Shown piece after piece: positions 10,901 to 22,634 of a stretch of 64,000 nt of DNA. The notes below the pieces were generated by a model. The model made no database searches and was not told the DNA's origin. It was given only the letters and a program-made list of their open reading frames with translations. Every line of letters begins with the position of its first letter. Positions within the stretch are counted from its first letter, which is position 1. Made by a program: the position numbers and the translations under genes. Source of the stretch: Entonaema liquescens (taxonomy: Eukaryota > Ascomycota > Sordariomycetes > Xylariales > Xylariaceae); assembly GCA_902805475.1 (NCBI GenBank), contig CADCSX010000002.1:744001-808000 (forward strand), read 5' to 3'.

Positions 10901-12719
10901 CACAAGCGAATGCGACATTGCCTTTCTCTGCACATGTCCATCAACCTACTTCTACTACTTGCCCACTCCCATCTTTGAGAGTACGAATTCTTATGGGCTT
11001 CGTAGGTTTTCCGAATCTTTAAAGTTGATATTAATCCTGGACATCGATCTCTAAAATTCGTTTTTAATTCTTTATATAGCAGTAAGCGGAGACGAAGATT
11101 GTGTTTCGTCGATCAGCTGTACGATCTTCTTTTTGTTCCGTTTCCCCGGCGTTCGCGAAAGGTTTGTGGTTTCTTGTCTTTCGGGGATTATACGTAGGGT
11201 GTTATATGTCGATGATCTGCAAATCCCGAGGCTCGAGCGTAGAAGCGATACTCAATGAAGGGGGGGAAGTGAAAAAGAAATTGGCGAATTAAACGGCGTC
11301 TCCGTCATGTCAAAGCTTGTGCCACTAAGCCCCTAAAGACCCTAAGACCCCTTTCTTACCCCACTAAGGAGGGTTAACCCCCACTATCAATGCTGCTATC
11401 ACCGCTGCACCGCTGCTGCCATCTGTAGCTATTACTACTGACATCGCCTACTACTAGCCCTAACTACGCCCAATTACCACCACGGGTGGTTTCCCATTTC
11501 ATTACTGTATCACAGTACGTACCCCACCTCAACCCGGGATACGAACTAGGATATGGAACTAGGATATGGAACTAGGATATAAAAACCACCTGCAGCTATT
11601 GCAACTTGTGCCTGCCCCAGCCGTCCGGGTGTTATCACCGCTGCACCGCTGTCGAATTCTTCTCTTCTTACCTTGGCTCAAACTTAGTTTTACGTCTCTA
11701 TTTTCTCCTTCGTCTCTTCAACTGTTACGAAAACTCTACGTCGGTCACTATTCCACATACAAAATTACACAATTCTCTACTTCCTAGCTTCTTAATACCT
11801 AAACTCAAACATCACCTTCGTATTCATCACCATCACCATTTCTATCACTATCTCCACCTCCTATTTTGAGCTGTTCGTTACGAATTTAGTTCTACTAGTT
11901 ATTTCTACCAATTCCATCCAGTTCCACGCTTTTGCTTTGCATGCAACCTAATCTATTTAACTATTTGGCTTGAGTTTTACGTCCGAGCACACGTTTCGAC
12001 AATTCCAATCCCGTCGCGGCACATTATACATCACATCCCACAATTCCGGCTCAAATCCTTTCTCGCTTCTGTGCTACTCGCATTAGCCCGCCTCGACCAA
12101 AAACCTGGTTCACTTCGTCTTAACATATACAAAAGTCTCTCTCTTCGATCTCCTGTCATATTATCGTCTTATTGAAACCTGCCTAGTCCGGCATCTACCG
12201 TCGCGAGCCTCATTTGTAAAACCACTAGCTTATCATCCCTTCATTGCTTACCCGGTGGACTGGCTCAGTTACTGAGAGAGCTATAAATCCTCTCTTATAG
12301 GATAATTTAAACAACGGTTAGACCCAAACGGGGAAGACCCGTTGAGTGCTTGTGGAGCAACGCCAAGTAGAACCTGTCGTACCCTGCAGCTTGCAGCTCC
12401 CATTCAACACGTATGGAAGGCGAAGGGGGAAGAGCAGAGAAAAATTGGTTGTGATTTCACCTTTACTACCTTACCTGCATCACGCATACCGCTATTGTCT
12501 TCGAACCTTACAGTCCTTACCGCCTTAAACAGAGGAACAGCCCGATAGCGAACCCTATATCCTCCTAACTACTCGCCCATTTGCTCACCGTAACGACCAG
12601 TCCATCCTAACCTACCTACCTAGACACAGCTATTGGTGGAAGAAGGAAGAATAAAAAAACTATAATAGAGAAAGACAACGACAGTAGACGAAAAGAAAAG
12701 AGAGACATAAAAGAGGAAA
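7972..12719. other. Long gene-poor stretch with unrecognised ORF relics
   Basis: 4.7 kb without a supportable gene. Between about 8,690 and 9,920 there are open stretches with protein-like composition that cannot be joined into one frame: 8766-9035, a piece around 9290-9400 reading LLWTLGSGYAMTALKGLIP, a piece near 9480-9590, and 9595-9855 (+). These may be remains of a decayed gene. I do not recognise the family. From about 10.8 kb the sequence becomes pyrimidine-rich on the + strand and 11.6-12.7 kb is probably the promoter and long 5' UTR of the Ras-like gene. A 13-bp tandem repeat lies at 11542-11580. Confidence 0.4.
11542..11580. repeat. Short tandem repeat, 13-bp unit (gaactaggatatg) x3
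   Basis: Three consecutive near-identical copies of gaactaggatatg are read directly. No function is evident. Confidence 0.85.
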
Positions 12720-13589
12720 ATGCATCACAGTCAACAACAAAATCATCCACAATCACCTACTTCGCAACCACCGGTGCCCATATCGATTACGATATGCGGT
12801 GACGGAGGTTGCGGTAAGTCGTCTATAACTCTTCGACTAGTTCGGTCCCAATGGACATCCGAGTACGATCCGACCATCGAAGATAGCTACAGCATCACCC
12901 GGCGGATCGATGGTACCACCTACCACCTATCGTTGACCGACACGGCGGGACAAGAGGAATATCGGGGTATGTGGGCGTCGTCCAATCTGAGTGCTGATGC
13001 CTTCCTTCTCGTCTACGACATCACGTCGCTCGACAGTCTCGATGCCTTGAATTATTTCAACGACCTCATAGACATGGAGGCAGAAACGCGTCTCGATAAC
13101 GCGGCACGGGCTCGGCGGGCCGGCCTGGGAGCGGGAGCGGGCGCGAGAAGGGGCAGTATAGGACTAGGAGGAGCCGGCAGTGGTGCAAGGACAATACCAC
13201 CTGTCAAGATCGTAGCCGGCAACAAGTGTGATCTGCAAGAGTCGCGGCAGGTGCCAGCGGCTCAGGGGCTCGAATGGGCGCGGAAACGCGGTTGCGGTTT
13301 CATGGAGACGAGTGCTCGGCTCGAGGTCAACATTGAGGAGACATTCGCCCTTATCGTCCGCCGAGTTGTCGAAAGCCGTCGTCTCGCCGAAATGGGTGTC
13401 CTCGATAACACCGATATGGACCGCCGTGGCGTCACGAAACCTTTGACGCCGCTCGGTGACAGTGATGATCGCGATACGGATACGGAAAAGCCCGGGCGCT
13501 CAGGTCTAGCAAGAGGCCCGCGATTTGGTGATGGCCAAAAACTAGGTTTTAGGAAGGATGGATTCTGGAGAAGCTTGCGGTGTTGGTAG
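12720..13589 (+). CDS. Ras-family small GTPase with an internal Gly/Ala/Arg insertion and no CAAX box
   Basis: Single-exon 289-aa protein with all five G motifs: G1 GDGGCGKSS (27-35), an effector loop YDPTIEDSY identical in type to Ras (49-57), G3 DTAGQ (74-78, with the catalytic Gln), G4 NKCD (168-171) and G5 ETSA (196-199). It is therefore a GTP-binding signalling switch of the Ras subfamily rather than Rab or Rho. Two oddities stand out. A low-complexity Gly/Ala/Arg insertion (about residues 128-158) lies before G4. The 85-residue C-terminal extension ends in RSLRCW, so the terminal CAAX prenylation signal of classic Ras is absent, although a cysteine is next to last. The 23-residue N-terminal Gln/Pro/Ser tail is also extra. 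The ATG at 12720 follows an A-rich leader. Confidence 0.88.
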   Translation: MHHSQQQNHPQSPTSQPPVPISITICGDGGCGKSSITLRLVRSQWTSEYDPTIEDSYSITRRIDGTTYHLSLTDTAGQEEYRGMWASSNLSADAFLLVYDITSLDSLDALNYFNDLIDMEAETRLDNAARARRAGLGAGAGARRGSIGLGGAGSGARTIPPVKIVAGNKCDLQESRQVPAAQGLEWARKRGCGFMETSARLEVNIEETFALIVRRVVESRRLAEMGVLDNTDMDRRGVTKPLTPLGDSDDRDTDTEKPGRSGLARGPRFGDGQKLGFRKDGFWRSLRCW

Positions 13590-14554
13590 GGTGGGGTTTG
13601 CCCTCTCGTTCTTTGGGCCTGTCGGTTGATTACCGCACGCGGCGAGTGGAGTTAAAAGGGGCTTGTGGCTAAAGTGCAATTTTGGACTTTCAACACACAG
13701 AGCTGAGCGAGCGAGCGAGCGAAAAAGCATTGTTAATCTGAATTGGAGCAAGTTAGTGCTACAGAAGCACTGTTGGGATACCTAACGAGATCATGAAGCT
13801 GCTTTGTTTCGGCGCGGATGGATTACTTACACCGAGTTCGCGTTGCTCAAGTCGGTTATCGATTTTTTTGACGTTGGCTTAGACAGTATATTGGCTGGAG
13901 AAAGAAAGAGCCGAACGGAGTTTTTTTTTCCTTTTTTACCTGAGACAATATTCGTATCCCAGGGATACACAGGCGTTTACATGGTGGCAAGCGAGAGGCG
14001 ATTCTACATTGGAGTCTTCATTTTCTAGTCTCCAGTTTGCATCGTTCAGGTCTCGCGATTGTTGGGTTCCTCCCTCTTGGGCTAGGGCTGCATATTTGGT
14101 GGATGGGACGGATAGCAAAAATATAGGCACTTTGCGTAGCATAATAATATCGACTTCCTGGTTTATGTATTTGCGTCTAAAGATATGCATCATGAATACT
14201 AGACCGGAGTACGATCTCGTACTGGGGGATGTAATAGGCACATGCCCAGTTTCAAAGGTATCGTATTTGAAACTATTTTATTATGCTATCTATAATCTAT
14301 AAAATTACCTCCTCTTCCATAACCACACGAACTAGTGGTTTTACCCAATTTCCAACCCTCCACAGCGAAAACCAAGGTATCTCTTAATATCCAAAATGCC
14401 AATCGCAACCCATCAATCCCATCAATCTGTATATCCACCCCCTCATTACCTAATTACCCAACGTAACTAGTCGACTCATACGCTTTGTTTCATTCAGTCA
14501 TTCGACGGTATCAAAAAGAACAAAGAAAAAAGAAGAATAGAAGTAAAATATTCA
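13590..14554. other. Convergent intergenic region, no gene
   Basis: 965 bp between the 3' ends of the Ras-like gene (+) and the protease gene (-). Holds both 3' UTRs and a small (GAGC)n microsatellite at about 13703-13720. ORFs here are short and of unlikely composition. Confidence 0.55.
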
Positions 14555-17339
14555 TCATACCCCAACAGCAGTCCCTATCACCATCACCATCATCACCGTC
14601 CACAGCCCAACCACCACATCCCCAAGCGTCTTCCTCACTGCGATAGACGTCGCCATGGCCATTCCGCTCGGCATAGGCGAGTGCCATGTCTCGCGCTCTT
14701 TCGTCGGGACCGCGGGCGCGGCTACGGCGTCGACGCCTTGGGTCGTGGATCGCGCGCCCGTGTTGTAGTTGTAGTTGAGGGCTCCGCTGATGCCGGGTAC
14801 GGCAGGGGTGTTAGTGGTGGTGCTGTTGAAGCCCCAGCCCGCGGCGCCGAAAGCTACGTTCGGAGCAGCGGTTTGCTGGTGTGGTTGTTGTTGGTGGTGG
14901 TGTTGAGTGGGCGGGGGTAAGGAGGTGGAAAAGGTCGGGGGCGAGAAGGGGAAGGTGGAGAGGATGGAATCGGTGGGGAATCGAATACTCCAAAATTCGG
15001 AGGAGGAATATGCGTTTATGGGAGCGGTCTGGAAGACGGTGGGTACTGGCGTCGTCATGTTCATTGTGGTGATGAAAGTATCAGGTGGGTTCTCCGTCGC
15101 GAGAGTTACCTCCGCTTGTGTGACTTGTTGTACGGAAGTTGATATGCTTGTGCTTAGAATGGGCCGGGTGGTGGTGTGAAGAATCCGGCCTTGGGTCTGG
15201 GAGTATACCGGGGCTGGGATAGGGGCGGGTGCAGGAGATGCGGGAGAAAGAATGTCTCCTGGACAGATGGTCGTTATGACTGTTACGTGGCTAGTGGCAA
15301 CACGGCGACCGGCCGTATACGTGACGTGATGGATGATAGTACTGGTGAAAGTTTCCGTGGCGGTTTTTATCTCAACATGTTTCTGCTGCGATTGGTTTTT
15401 GTTGTCTTCGGGCGCGGGTAGACCAGGTATGGGGGCCGCGCTCGCCTGCTTCTTAACGGTAGCAGTCGCAGTCCTTGTCATGAATGCTGTAGAGAATGTA
15501 GTAGAGAACGAAAATCTAGTACAGTCACAGTCTGGATCGTAAATGGGTATAGTAGCTACAGGCGACGGGACCTTCTGGGCCGGGACCGCCAACTCGCAAG
15601 ATCCGGGGATATTAGCAGCTGCGTCGGGGCCTGCTGGAACGGGAACGAGGTTTGAGCCCTCGCCACAGGGAACATAGTTGGCCATGTACAACGCGTTGTT
15701 GCTCTGGTCGAACGTCACTTTACTTGCAGTTAGCCTCCTAGTTAATAGATGCGTGCTGGGGATGATTAAATGTAAAACTTACCGTATGCACCCCTTAGAA
15801 AGGTATCTCCCAGGATCCAGACGCCGACATCGCCGGTGTACCATGCGCCGAGAAAGCATTCGTTCCCGCCGTACCAGATAAAATCGCTGTAACTAACGCT
15901 GATCTGGACTTTCTTATTGCCATCCCCACGGAGTTCGAAGTCCACACGCCCTTCCGTGTTTCGCAGATCGCAGGGCACTTTGTACCCTCCGTTTCCGTCA
16001 GGCTCGGCCCCTGGAAACCCGGCAGCTATGGCTGAGACCATGGACTCGGGCAACAGGGACAGCGTGGTACCTGAGTCAACGACAACTTGTAGCGGTAGGT
16101 TGGAGTCATTGATAGCCCTGATGTTTTGAGAAATCGTATTGACGGAGCCAGAGCCGGAACCAGATGGAGGGACCTGGAGAGTGATCGAGTTAAGAGTTGC
16201 GACGTAGTGCCTGGGAAGTGTTAGACCGCGGGCAAGGATACTTAGTTGATCCTATATCATAGGATCATACGACTTGAAAATAGAAAGCAAAAGAGAATAG
16301 GGAAGCATACGCGTCGTTAGGATCCGTGGGGACTTTCGCCAGATTGCCTGCAAACTTATTCGTATCGACGCCTCCAAATACCATTTCTCCAGTGATGGCA
16401 GCTTGTTAAGTGTTAGTTATCATATGCTCATTCACGACTCTGTCTCAGGCCATATGATATAATTAGGCACTGATGGAATTTACTCACAAGTAGGTCCGGG
16501 TTGGCCGCCTAAGTCTAAGCTAAAGAGCTTGCTATCCGTATACCCTTGCGCGGCTAAGGAGTCGACAACGGACTCATAGTTGATCACGCCGTGCCCCTTA
16601 CCATGGCCCAAGCCTAGGATACCAAACCAGACATCGCTAGACATATTCGAAACTCCGAATTGTTGGCCAGGGAGCTTTGCACCTAAATTTCCATCGTCAG
16701 CAAACAATAGTGCACCATCATATGGGCCCCCTTCCTTCGCGCCTGAGGCTCTTGACTACCCCCCGACTTTCAACATACCCGAGATGAATACATCGTCTTG
16801 ATGATAAGTCCCAGACGCACTCCCCAACCCATATTGAATCTTAAAAGTCTGGTTTAAATTCTTCGACGTAGGCGACAGCGCGGGATCGTAGTGTCCAAAA
16901 TCGTCGCAGTACGGCCTGACATTGGTCGCGCTGCAGTTTGGGTTCACCCATAGCTCGAACGAGCCTGTGTCTAACAGCACATTGACAGTCTGCGGTTTAT
17001 CGCCAGTGCCAATTGTTACTATTTGTTCTGATTAGACACTGAATTTATGGTCTTGAAGACGAGGGTATGATGGAATCACATACACTCAGCGAAGTAGGCT
17101 GCACCGTAGACACCTAGAACTTCCGATCCGAAATATCGCTTTGCCAAGCTAGGCGTCCCGACACCCTTATGCTCGACCTTTCTCAGGGGTAGCGAGAGGA
17201 CCTCATGAGAGCTCTTAGGAAGGCTCGTCGTATTTACCTGCCCATCATGTGTCCCATTGAAGGATTTATAAGGAGTCGCTCGTCCCACGCTGATCAGCGT
17301 AGAAGCAGCAATGAAGAAAAGCGGGTGAGGAAACGACAT
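14555..17339 (-). CDS. GPI-anchored aspartyl protease (yapsin/candidapepsin-like) with long Ser/Thr/Pro stalk
   Basis: Six exons on the minus strand, 17339-17084, 17018-16779, 16682-16488, 16401-16311, 16210-15783 and 15717-14555, join into a 790-aa frame. The protein has an N-terminal signal peptide (MSFPHPLFFIAASTLISVG) and a propeptide ending near a KR site. The A1-family catalytic pair is LLDTGSFELWV (Asp102) and VVDSGTTLSL (Asp306). The family sequences FGILGLGHG and WILGDTFLRGAYV also appear. After the catalytic domain comes a stalk of roughly 350 residues rich in Thr, Ser, Pro, Gln and His, then a hydrophobic C-terminus (VVVGLWTVMMVMVIGTAVGV) fitting a GPI-anchor signal. The product is probably a plasma-membrane or wall protease. 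An apparent in-frame TAG near 16745 falls inside the second intron. Intron 4 contains a perfect 9-bp-stem hairpin. Confidence 0.88.
16247..16267. repeat. Short perfect inverted repeat inside a protease intron
   Basis: A 9-bp stem with a 3-nt loop (tgatcctat-atc-ataggatca) lies in the intron between exons 4 and 5 of the aspartyl protease. It may be a chance palindrome. Confidence 0.7.
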
Positions 17340-18176
17340 GCTACGTCGGTTGGTAATTCAATCTGGGGATTTGCGCAACACCGCAGTTGCAAACAAGTGC
17401 ACAGCACAGAACATAAATCCATTATAACATTTGCAAGGGCGCATCGTGAAGTATATTAAAGGTGTGCTCGTGGAATTTGAATGCGATAACCAGGAGACGG
17501 TCGTCGCCAACTAGCCGACGTTAAATTACGTCGAAGAATGGAGGGGCCATTCCCTAGAGACATTTTTCTCATGGGATCCCGTGGGAGCGCATGCTAAAGA
17601 TACTAACTCGCTAAGACATGTACGTCGATATAGCAACGAGGGGTTCTAGAAGAAGGGCGGCCCATTGACTCCATGCCAGGGGATACCCGAGCTCCCTTTC
17701 CCCCTACATCGCGGCTGGCATGAGATCCCCATCATTGGGTATTACGCCCTTCATCGATCGAGTAACGCAGCCGAAATGCGAATTGTGTCCTGGTCAACGG
17801 AACTGCGCGACAGATACGTATGGTTTAGGGATATGCTTCTAATTAAAGATATTACTTCACCTTAACTGAAGGGGTGGATAGATGATAATGCCAATCTTAT
17901 GATAAGTCGCAGAGTACCTAACTAGGTAAAACCCAGCGACCAGGCGAGCATAACATGCACAGCGGAAACGCACCGAATAAAGACCAAAATCTACCTATAT
18001 CGTCGAATCACCCACCTGGGCTGCTGCTGCTTCCGCCGCTATTATTCTAGGCGCCACGCTCTAGACTCCCTTCCATCCATCATGCGCCGACGCCGTCCAC
18101 CAAAAAATGCATTTGAATGTGCGCTTCCCAACGAGAGAGCACCTGTGATGTTGTATGTGATATAATGCCTGTTTGT
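17340..18176. other. Intergenic, no gene supported
   Basis: About 840 bp upstream of the protease and downstream of the AMMECR1 gene. It includes the protease promoter. An open stretch at 17665-17865 (+) has no recognisable similarity and was not called. Confidence 0.5.
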
Positions 18177-19007
18177 CTATGCCTCGGCCTCAGCCTCGTC
18201 CCTCTGATCGACCCAGTCGCGCCAGCGTTTGTACTCAGAGTATAACAGAGACTTCTTCTTGCCCTGATAGCGCACCACTTTAAGGTCGACGCTCTGCCAC
18301 TTCTCCTTGCGACCCGTCCAGCCGGCCTTGCGCATCAGGCTGACCAGCGTCTCTTCTTTGGTCCACCCTTGCTCGGCCGCAACGTCCGGTAGGTAAGTTG
18401 CGCCGTAACGGCGGCCCCGCTCCGAGAAGCTTATGCGTAGTCCGTGCGTACCGATCTCCCAGTCCATCGAGTCCTCGCAGTCCTCGAAGTTTGTGAGTAG
18501 CGTAACGGCAACCTCAAGGGAGGGCAGTTCTCGCTTGCTGATGGGGTCGAAACGCATGTCGTTAATAGCCGAGGTGATGGCGTAGGACGACAACCCCTCG
18601 TCGAGCTCCTGCGCTTCAAACGTCCCGATGCAACCTCGTAGGGAAGTATTACCCGAGCGCGGGGATACGGTATTCCAGGTAACGAATAGTGGAGATTCTG
18701 TAATAACGGGTTCTGCGAGGGAATCTGTCGAGGTGGCGGCTGTGTCAGTCGTAAGGGACATGGTCGAGCCTGAAGCAGGTGAAGACGAGGTGCTCGTTTC
18801 GGAGGACTCAGAGCCAACTATGCGGTTAATGGCGGGGGTGCGCTTCTCGAGGCCCTCGTATTTGCTCGAATCCTCGACGCCGGCTCCCTTTTCCTTCTTA
18901 TACTCGTCCCATGACTCTACGATTTCGCTAAGGCTCAGGGACTTGCGGCCCTCAAGGTACGCAGCAAGCGTCTCGAAGCAGTAGAGGCAATGCGGAACAG
19001 TCGCCAT
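18177..19007 (-). CDS. AMMECR1-domain protein
   Basis: Single-exon gene encoding 276 aa when started at the ATG at 19007 (aaccATGGcg, a strong context). An in-frame ATG 54 bp upstream at 19061 would add 18 residues of no clear merit. The N-terminus (MATVPHCLYCFETLAAYLEGR) and the invariant LRGCIGTF motif identify the AMMECR1 family, conserved from archaea to humans; its molecular activity is not established. Further family blocks are YAITSAINDMRFDPI and LEVAVTLLTNFEDCEDSMDWEIGTHG-type strands, ending in a charged C-terminus. A Ser/Thr-rich low-complexity insertion lies between the N-terminal segment and the LRGCIG region, as is usual in fungal members. Intact. Confidence 0.9.
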   Translation of the reverse strand: MATVPHCLYCFETLAAYLEGRKSLSLSEIVESWDEYKKEKGAGVEDSSKYEGLEKRTPAINRIVGSESSETSTSSSPASGSTMSLTTDTAATSTDSLAEPVITESPLFVTWNTVSPRSGNTSLRGCIGTFEAQELDEGLSSYAITSAINDMRFDPISKRELPSLEVAVTLLTNFEDCEDSMDWEIGTHGLRISFSERGRRYGATYLPDVAAEQGWTKEETLVSLMRKAGWTGRKEKWQSVDLKVVRYQGKKKSLLYSEYKRWRDWVDQRDEAEAEA

Positions 19008-19061
19008 GGTTGATCTTTGCGTACTGATGAGTGGCTTTTCTGAGGGCCGTCGTAAATTCAA

Positions 19062-20069
19062 TAGACGGTTATGCAGCTGGTGAGCTGGAGAGTAGGAGGG
19101 GCTTCGAGTAGTTGAGGTGAGAATGGAGTCAAGCGAGCGCGTGGGGGTTGCAGGAGGAAAAAACCGGAGGCGAGTGGACCAGCTAGTAAGGAATCGCCGG
19201 TTACAATATTTGCATTAGTGGCAGTAGTTACAGTGGTTGCAGTTGGGTTGCGATGGGGAATCAACTACCCGGAATCGACAGACACCCCGCTTTCCCTGTT
19301 CCCGATGTCAGCAGTTAGAATTGGAACTTGCGCAGGTTGGGCAGTTACCGTATACATGTTGCATGTGCATTATACAAAGCATACAGAGTGTATAGATAAT
19401 GCACAATTCTTTTCATAATCTCTTATCACACCACTCACATCGAACTAAAAATAGTCTGATAAGAAGGGGCTGGTGGGTTAATTTAATAAGTGCTAGCATT
19501 AAATAGCAGCCTCATTTTCCCCCTCAGCTTGTGTATCTTCGTACCTTTCCAGAAATTCTTCGAAGCAGGCTGTCTGAAAATGATTTTCCTTTTCGAATAA
19601 ATAGCCTACGTAAACGCGTATAGATATTCGCTGGTATTCTTACCCGTAGTCCATCTTACTATAACAGCAGATAGTTCCTCAGCTACGTAGATACCAGGAA
19701 TAAATGCCCCTAACAGAATTCAACCCAAACTCTCTTCCGAGTCAACTGCTAACAGAATCAATCACTTAGGCTAGTTCTATTTTGATAGTTCTCGGGAACT
19801 ACGGCAGCCAGACTCTGAATGGAACATGCTAAATATCATACCAGTATTTATAGCGCAACAGTAAATATAGAAGTTAGTGGCAACTTCACGACTTAGAAGA
19901 AAGACGTCGAGGAACCACGAGTAAGCCGTTCGGATAGCTCCGGAACACCCGTAATCCTCGACGCAACATTAGCGGTATTACGTTAGTAGTGTTTTGCTAT
20001 TCTCCTACGTGGCGGTATCCAATAAGAGTCCAGGCCAGACTATCCATATCAAAGCACGACATTGATACC
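19062..20069. other. Intergenic, no gene supported
   Basis: About 1 kb between the 5' end of the AMMECR1 gene and the 3' end of the Rieske-DUF455 gene. Frames are broken; no RNA gene or repeat was recognised. The first few hundred bases are the AMMECR1 promoter. Confidence 0.5.
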
Positions 20070-21563
20070 TCAGCCACCAGCAATGACGTCCCCTTTCCAC
20101 GGGAGTCCTTCGAGGTCCTCGTAATAACTCTTATCCATACCAGCCTGCTGTCGGGCCTCAGCATTAAACGGGCCCTTTACAGCACCCCTAAAGTGCTGCT
20201 GCACGTTGCTTCGAAAGACTTGCACTGGATCTGTGCCCTCCTGTTGACAGATCCAGCTAAGCCACCTATGTCCCGTAGTCACATGCGTAATCTCATCGTT
20301 GTGAATTACGTTTAACGCGTCGACGCTCTCCGCATCTTTAGCGTTTTGGAACTTCTCAATCGTCTTTGGATTAACGTCAAGGCCGCGCGCTTCGTGGACA
20401 AGTGCAATGACGCTTATCCTTGCGCGCAGGTCGTGCGACGTTCGTACAGCAGACTCCCATAAACCGTGATGAACTGGCAGAGCACCGAAGTAGCTTCCCA
20501 TCTCCTCTAGCCTTGCGCGTAGTAGAGAGAAATGTTTTGCCTCATCATTCGCGACCTTGAGCCAATCGTAAAAGAACGTACGTGGTAATGGGCGTGGGTG
20601 ATCATTTTCATCCCGCGCTATGGTTTGAAACGAGGCAAACCGTACAATGATATCGATAGCTAAATCGATGGCCCACTGCTCGATGTTTGCCAGAGCGTGC
20701 AGCATCATGATCCTGTTTTTAAGGTTCCCTCCCTTGCCGGACCTGGGCATTTGCCCCGGTTTCACTTGGGTTATGTTTTGTCTTGGCGGTTCTTGGGGAG
20801 GAGTCACGGTTCCAGCCCCGATTTCCATGAGCGAAGATGACTGTTCACGCGTTGCAAATAAGGAAAAGAGATGCGCTGTAAGTTCGATCTTGTGCTCGGG
20901 GTTGGATGTATTTAGAATATGATTACACCAATCGCACAGGCTCGCATCTTCGCTGAGATACGTTGCAGGACCTGAGGGATCAGTTCTGGGACCATGCTTA
21001 AACTTCACTTTCTCGCTAACGGGCTCAATCTTGTCGAGTCGTAAACTCTCGGCCCCTGCAATTTGTATGCTCACTCTTTCATCTTGAACAGTGACCGGAA
21101 ACGTGCAGGCTTTGATACCGTAACTAGACTCACCGGTCTCTACGTTAAAGTCATAGGCATGCCACGGACAAGAGGCAATGTATGACGAGTCCTCGATGTC
21201 TATATGAGCATCGGTCATTGGCCCTCCAGCATGAGGACACTCTGCCTCCATTGCATAGTAATTCCAGGAATCTGGATTCTCTGCAGCTGGTAATCCTACA
21301 GCCTCTGGCCGATCAATTTTTGGTAAGCGGAAGAGAACTAGGCGCTTGCCATTAGAGAGTGTTATTGAATGCCTGCTATGTCGTAGGTCTCGTAGACGAC
21401 CAAGATCAATAACCGACATGGTGTGGAAGCCCAGGCGCCGGGACGCGTTCCAACTCTGGTGGGCAAGATTTGGAATAGCTTGGCACCGCCAACTTGGCAA
21501 TCTTGAAAATGAAAATATTAGGGATGTTGAAACTTTTGGTCTGACACCCAAGAGCTTGAACAT
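20070..21563 (-). CDS. Rieske [2Fe-2S] domain fused to a ferritin-like DUF455 domain
   Basis: Single-exon 497-aa protein. Residues about 50-160 are a Rieske domain with the cluster ligands C109-P-H111 (AECPHAGGP) and C132-P-W-H135 (SCPWHAYDF). Residues about 215-490 match DUF455, a ferritin-like four-helix family, with Glu/His helices such as LHALANIEQWAIDL, ANDEAKHFSLL, LVHEARGLDV and HNDEITHV that could bind a di-metal centre. The pairing suggests an oxidoreductase in which the Rieske cluster passes electrons to the diiron-like site; the substrate is unknown. The first 48 residues are basic and hydroxylated and could be a mitochondrial presequence, with Met49 (MSVIDLGRL) as the alternative start. 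Intact. Confidence 0.87.
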   Translation of the reverse strand: MFKLLGVRPKVSTSLIFSFSRLPSWRCQAIPNLAHQSWNASRRLGFHTMSVIDLGRLRDLRHSRHSITLSNGKRLVLFRLPKIDRPEAVGLPAAENPDSWNYYAMEAECPHAGGPMTDAHIDIEDSSYIASCPWHAYDFNVETGESSYGIKACTFPVTVQDERVSIQIAGAESLRLDKIEPVSEKVKFKHGPRTDPSGPATYLSEDASLCDWCNHILNTSNPEHKIELTAHLFSLFATREQSSSLMEIGAGTVTPPQEPPRQNITQVKPGQMPRSGKGGNLKNRIMMLHALANIEQWAIDLAIDIIVRFASFQTIARDENDHPRPLPRTFFYDWLKVANDEAKHFSLLRARLEEMGSYFGALPVHHGLWESAVRTSHDLRARISVIALVHEARGLDVNPKTIEKFQNAKDAESVDALNVIHNDEITHVTTGHRWLSWICQQEGTDPVQVFRSNVQQHFRGAVKGPFNAEARQQAGMDKSYYEDLEGLPWKGDVIAGG

Positions 21564-22634
21564 GGCTCATGGCTGAGTGCCAAATTCTTGTCATTTTGGG
21601 ATTGGGAAGAATAAGAAAATGGTTCTTGGGACTAAAATGCTTAATGTGGCTGTGTCATTGTGGCTAAACGTCCCTACACTATACAAAGGTACAAGAATAG
21701 TCCGAAATCAAGGGGCGTCAAAGAAAAGATGGCGGTCTGGATTTTGTTCATTTCGTTTCACTTTTTTCGCTTTGACATTCAAAACAACCCCCGATAATAC
21801 GAAATACGTTGGAAATACGTCCAACTTAATGACGAATCTTCTAGACCTTGCTTTCGTCCAGGAGTTCCCCTCGAAAATTTAATATTAACCCAGTCCTTCT
21901 CCGGGTTCATCTTGGAACACGGATAGCCGGAGTCCCGTCCCTGATCGGCTCTTCGATGCCAAGATTGTTTGGCTGTTTACACCCGCAGCGTTGCATTGCA
22001 GCAGCACGATACTACAGCGCGGCTCAAATAAGCATTATAAGTCGTTACAGCGTCGTCTCATACCCTTGTTCTTCAATGACCTCCGCGCGTCTCGTCCAAT
22101 TCTTATCCTATCCAGCTGGAGTCTTCTTGTTCTTAGTATCCGCCTATTAAACTTCATTTGAGAGATCTTGACAGTAGATCGTTACCCCAGCGGGGCGGCC
22201 AGTGTTCCTGTCATCTGGGACTGCGAGGGCCTATTGTTTGTTTCTTCCAGAACAGTGAGGGTTCTAGGCCATGCTAAACCGAGTCTCATCCTAGACTCTC
22301 CCTGCTAGTCGTTACCCGATCAAGTAGTAATGACGGGAAATGGACTATCCGAACGTCTCAAGTAGTCTTGTCCGTTGAAGATCAGTATCGCAAAAGTGAC
22401 GTTCCAGGGCGCTTACATTCGTAGACATATTGACTTCGCCCCAGCGTAACCGTACAAAAGGGCATCTAGCCCACGTCCTATTCCGTGTTTTGGTTCTTTC
22501 TTCCCTATCCTCTGCGAGTTATAGTCTCTAGTTGATCAATCTTTCATTCGCTTTAGCAGCATATTCACACAAGCTCGTCGCCGGCCGACCTATACCATTC
22601 TTTCAATCAAGAAAAAAACTTCAAACCAGTCAAA
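21564..22634. other. Divergent intergenic region, no gene
   Basis: 1.07 kb shared upstream region of the Rieske-DUF455 gene (-) and the small secreted protein gene (+). The last 150 bp are CT-rich and end in an A-rich leader, the usual look of a fungal 5' UTR. Confidence 0.55.

Noticed and set aside
16740..16780. In-frame TAG and apparent frameshift in the aspartyl protease
   Set aside because: A 96-nt intron (16778-16683, GTATGT...TAG) removes it and restores the normal family sequence across the junction.
17570..17600. Possible dispersed 5S rRNA (gggatcccgt string)
   Set aside because: The flanking sequence lacks the rest of a 5S gene and its internal control region.
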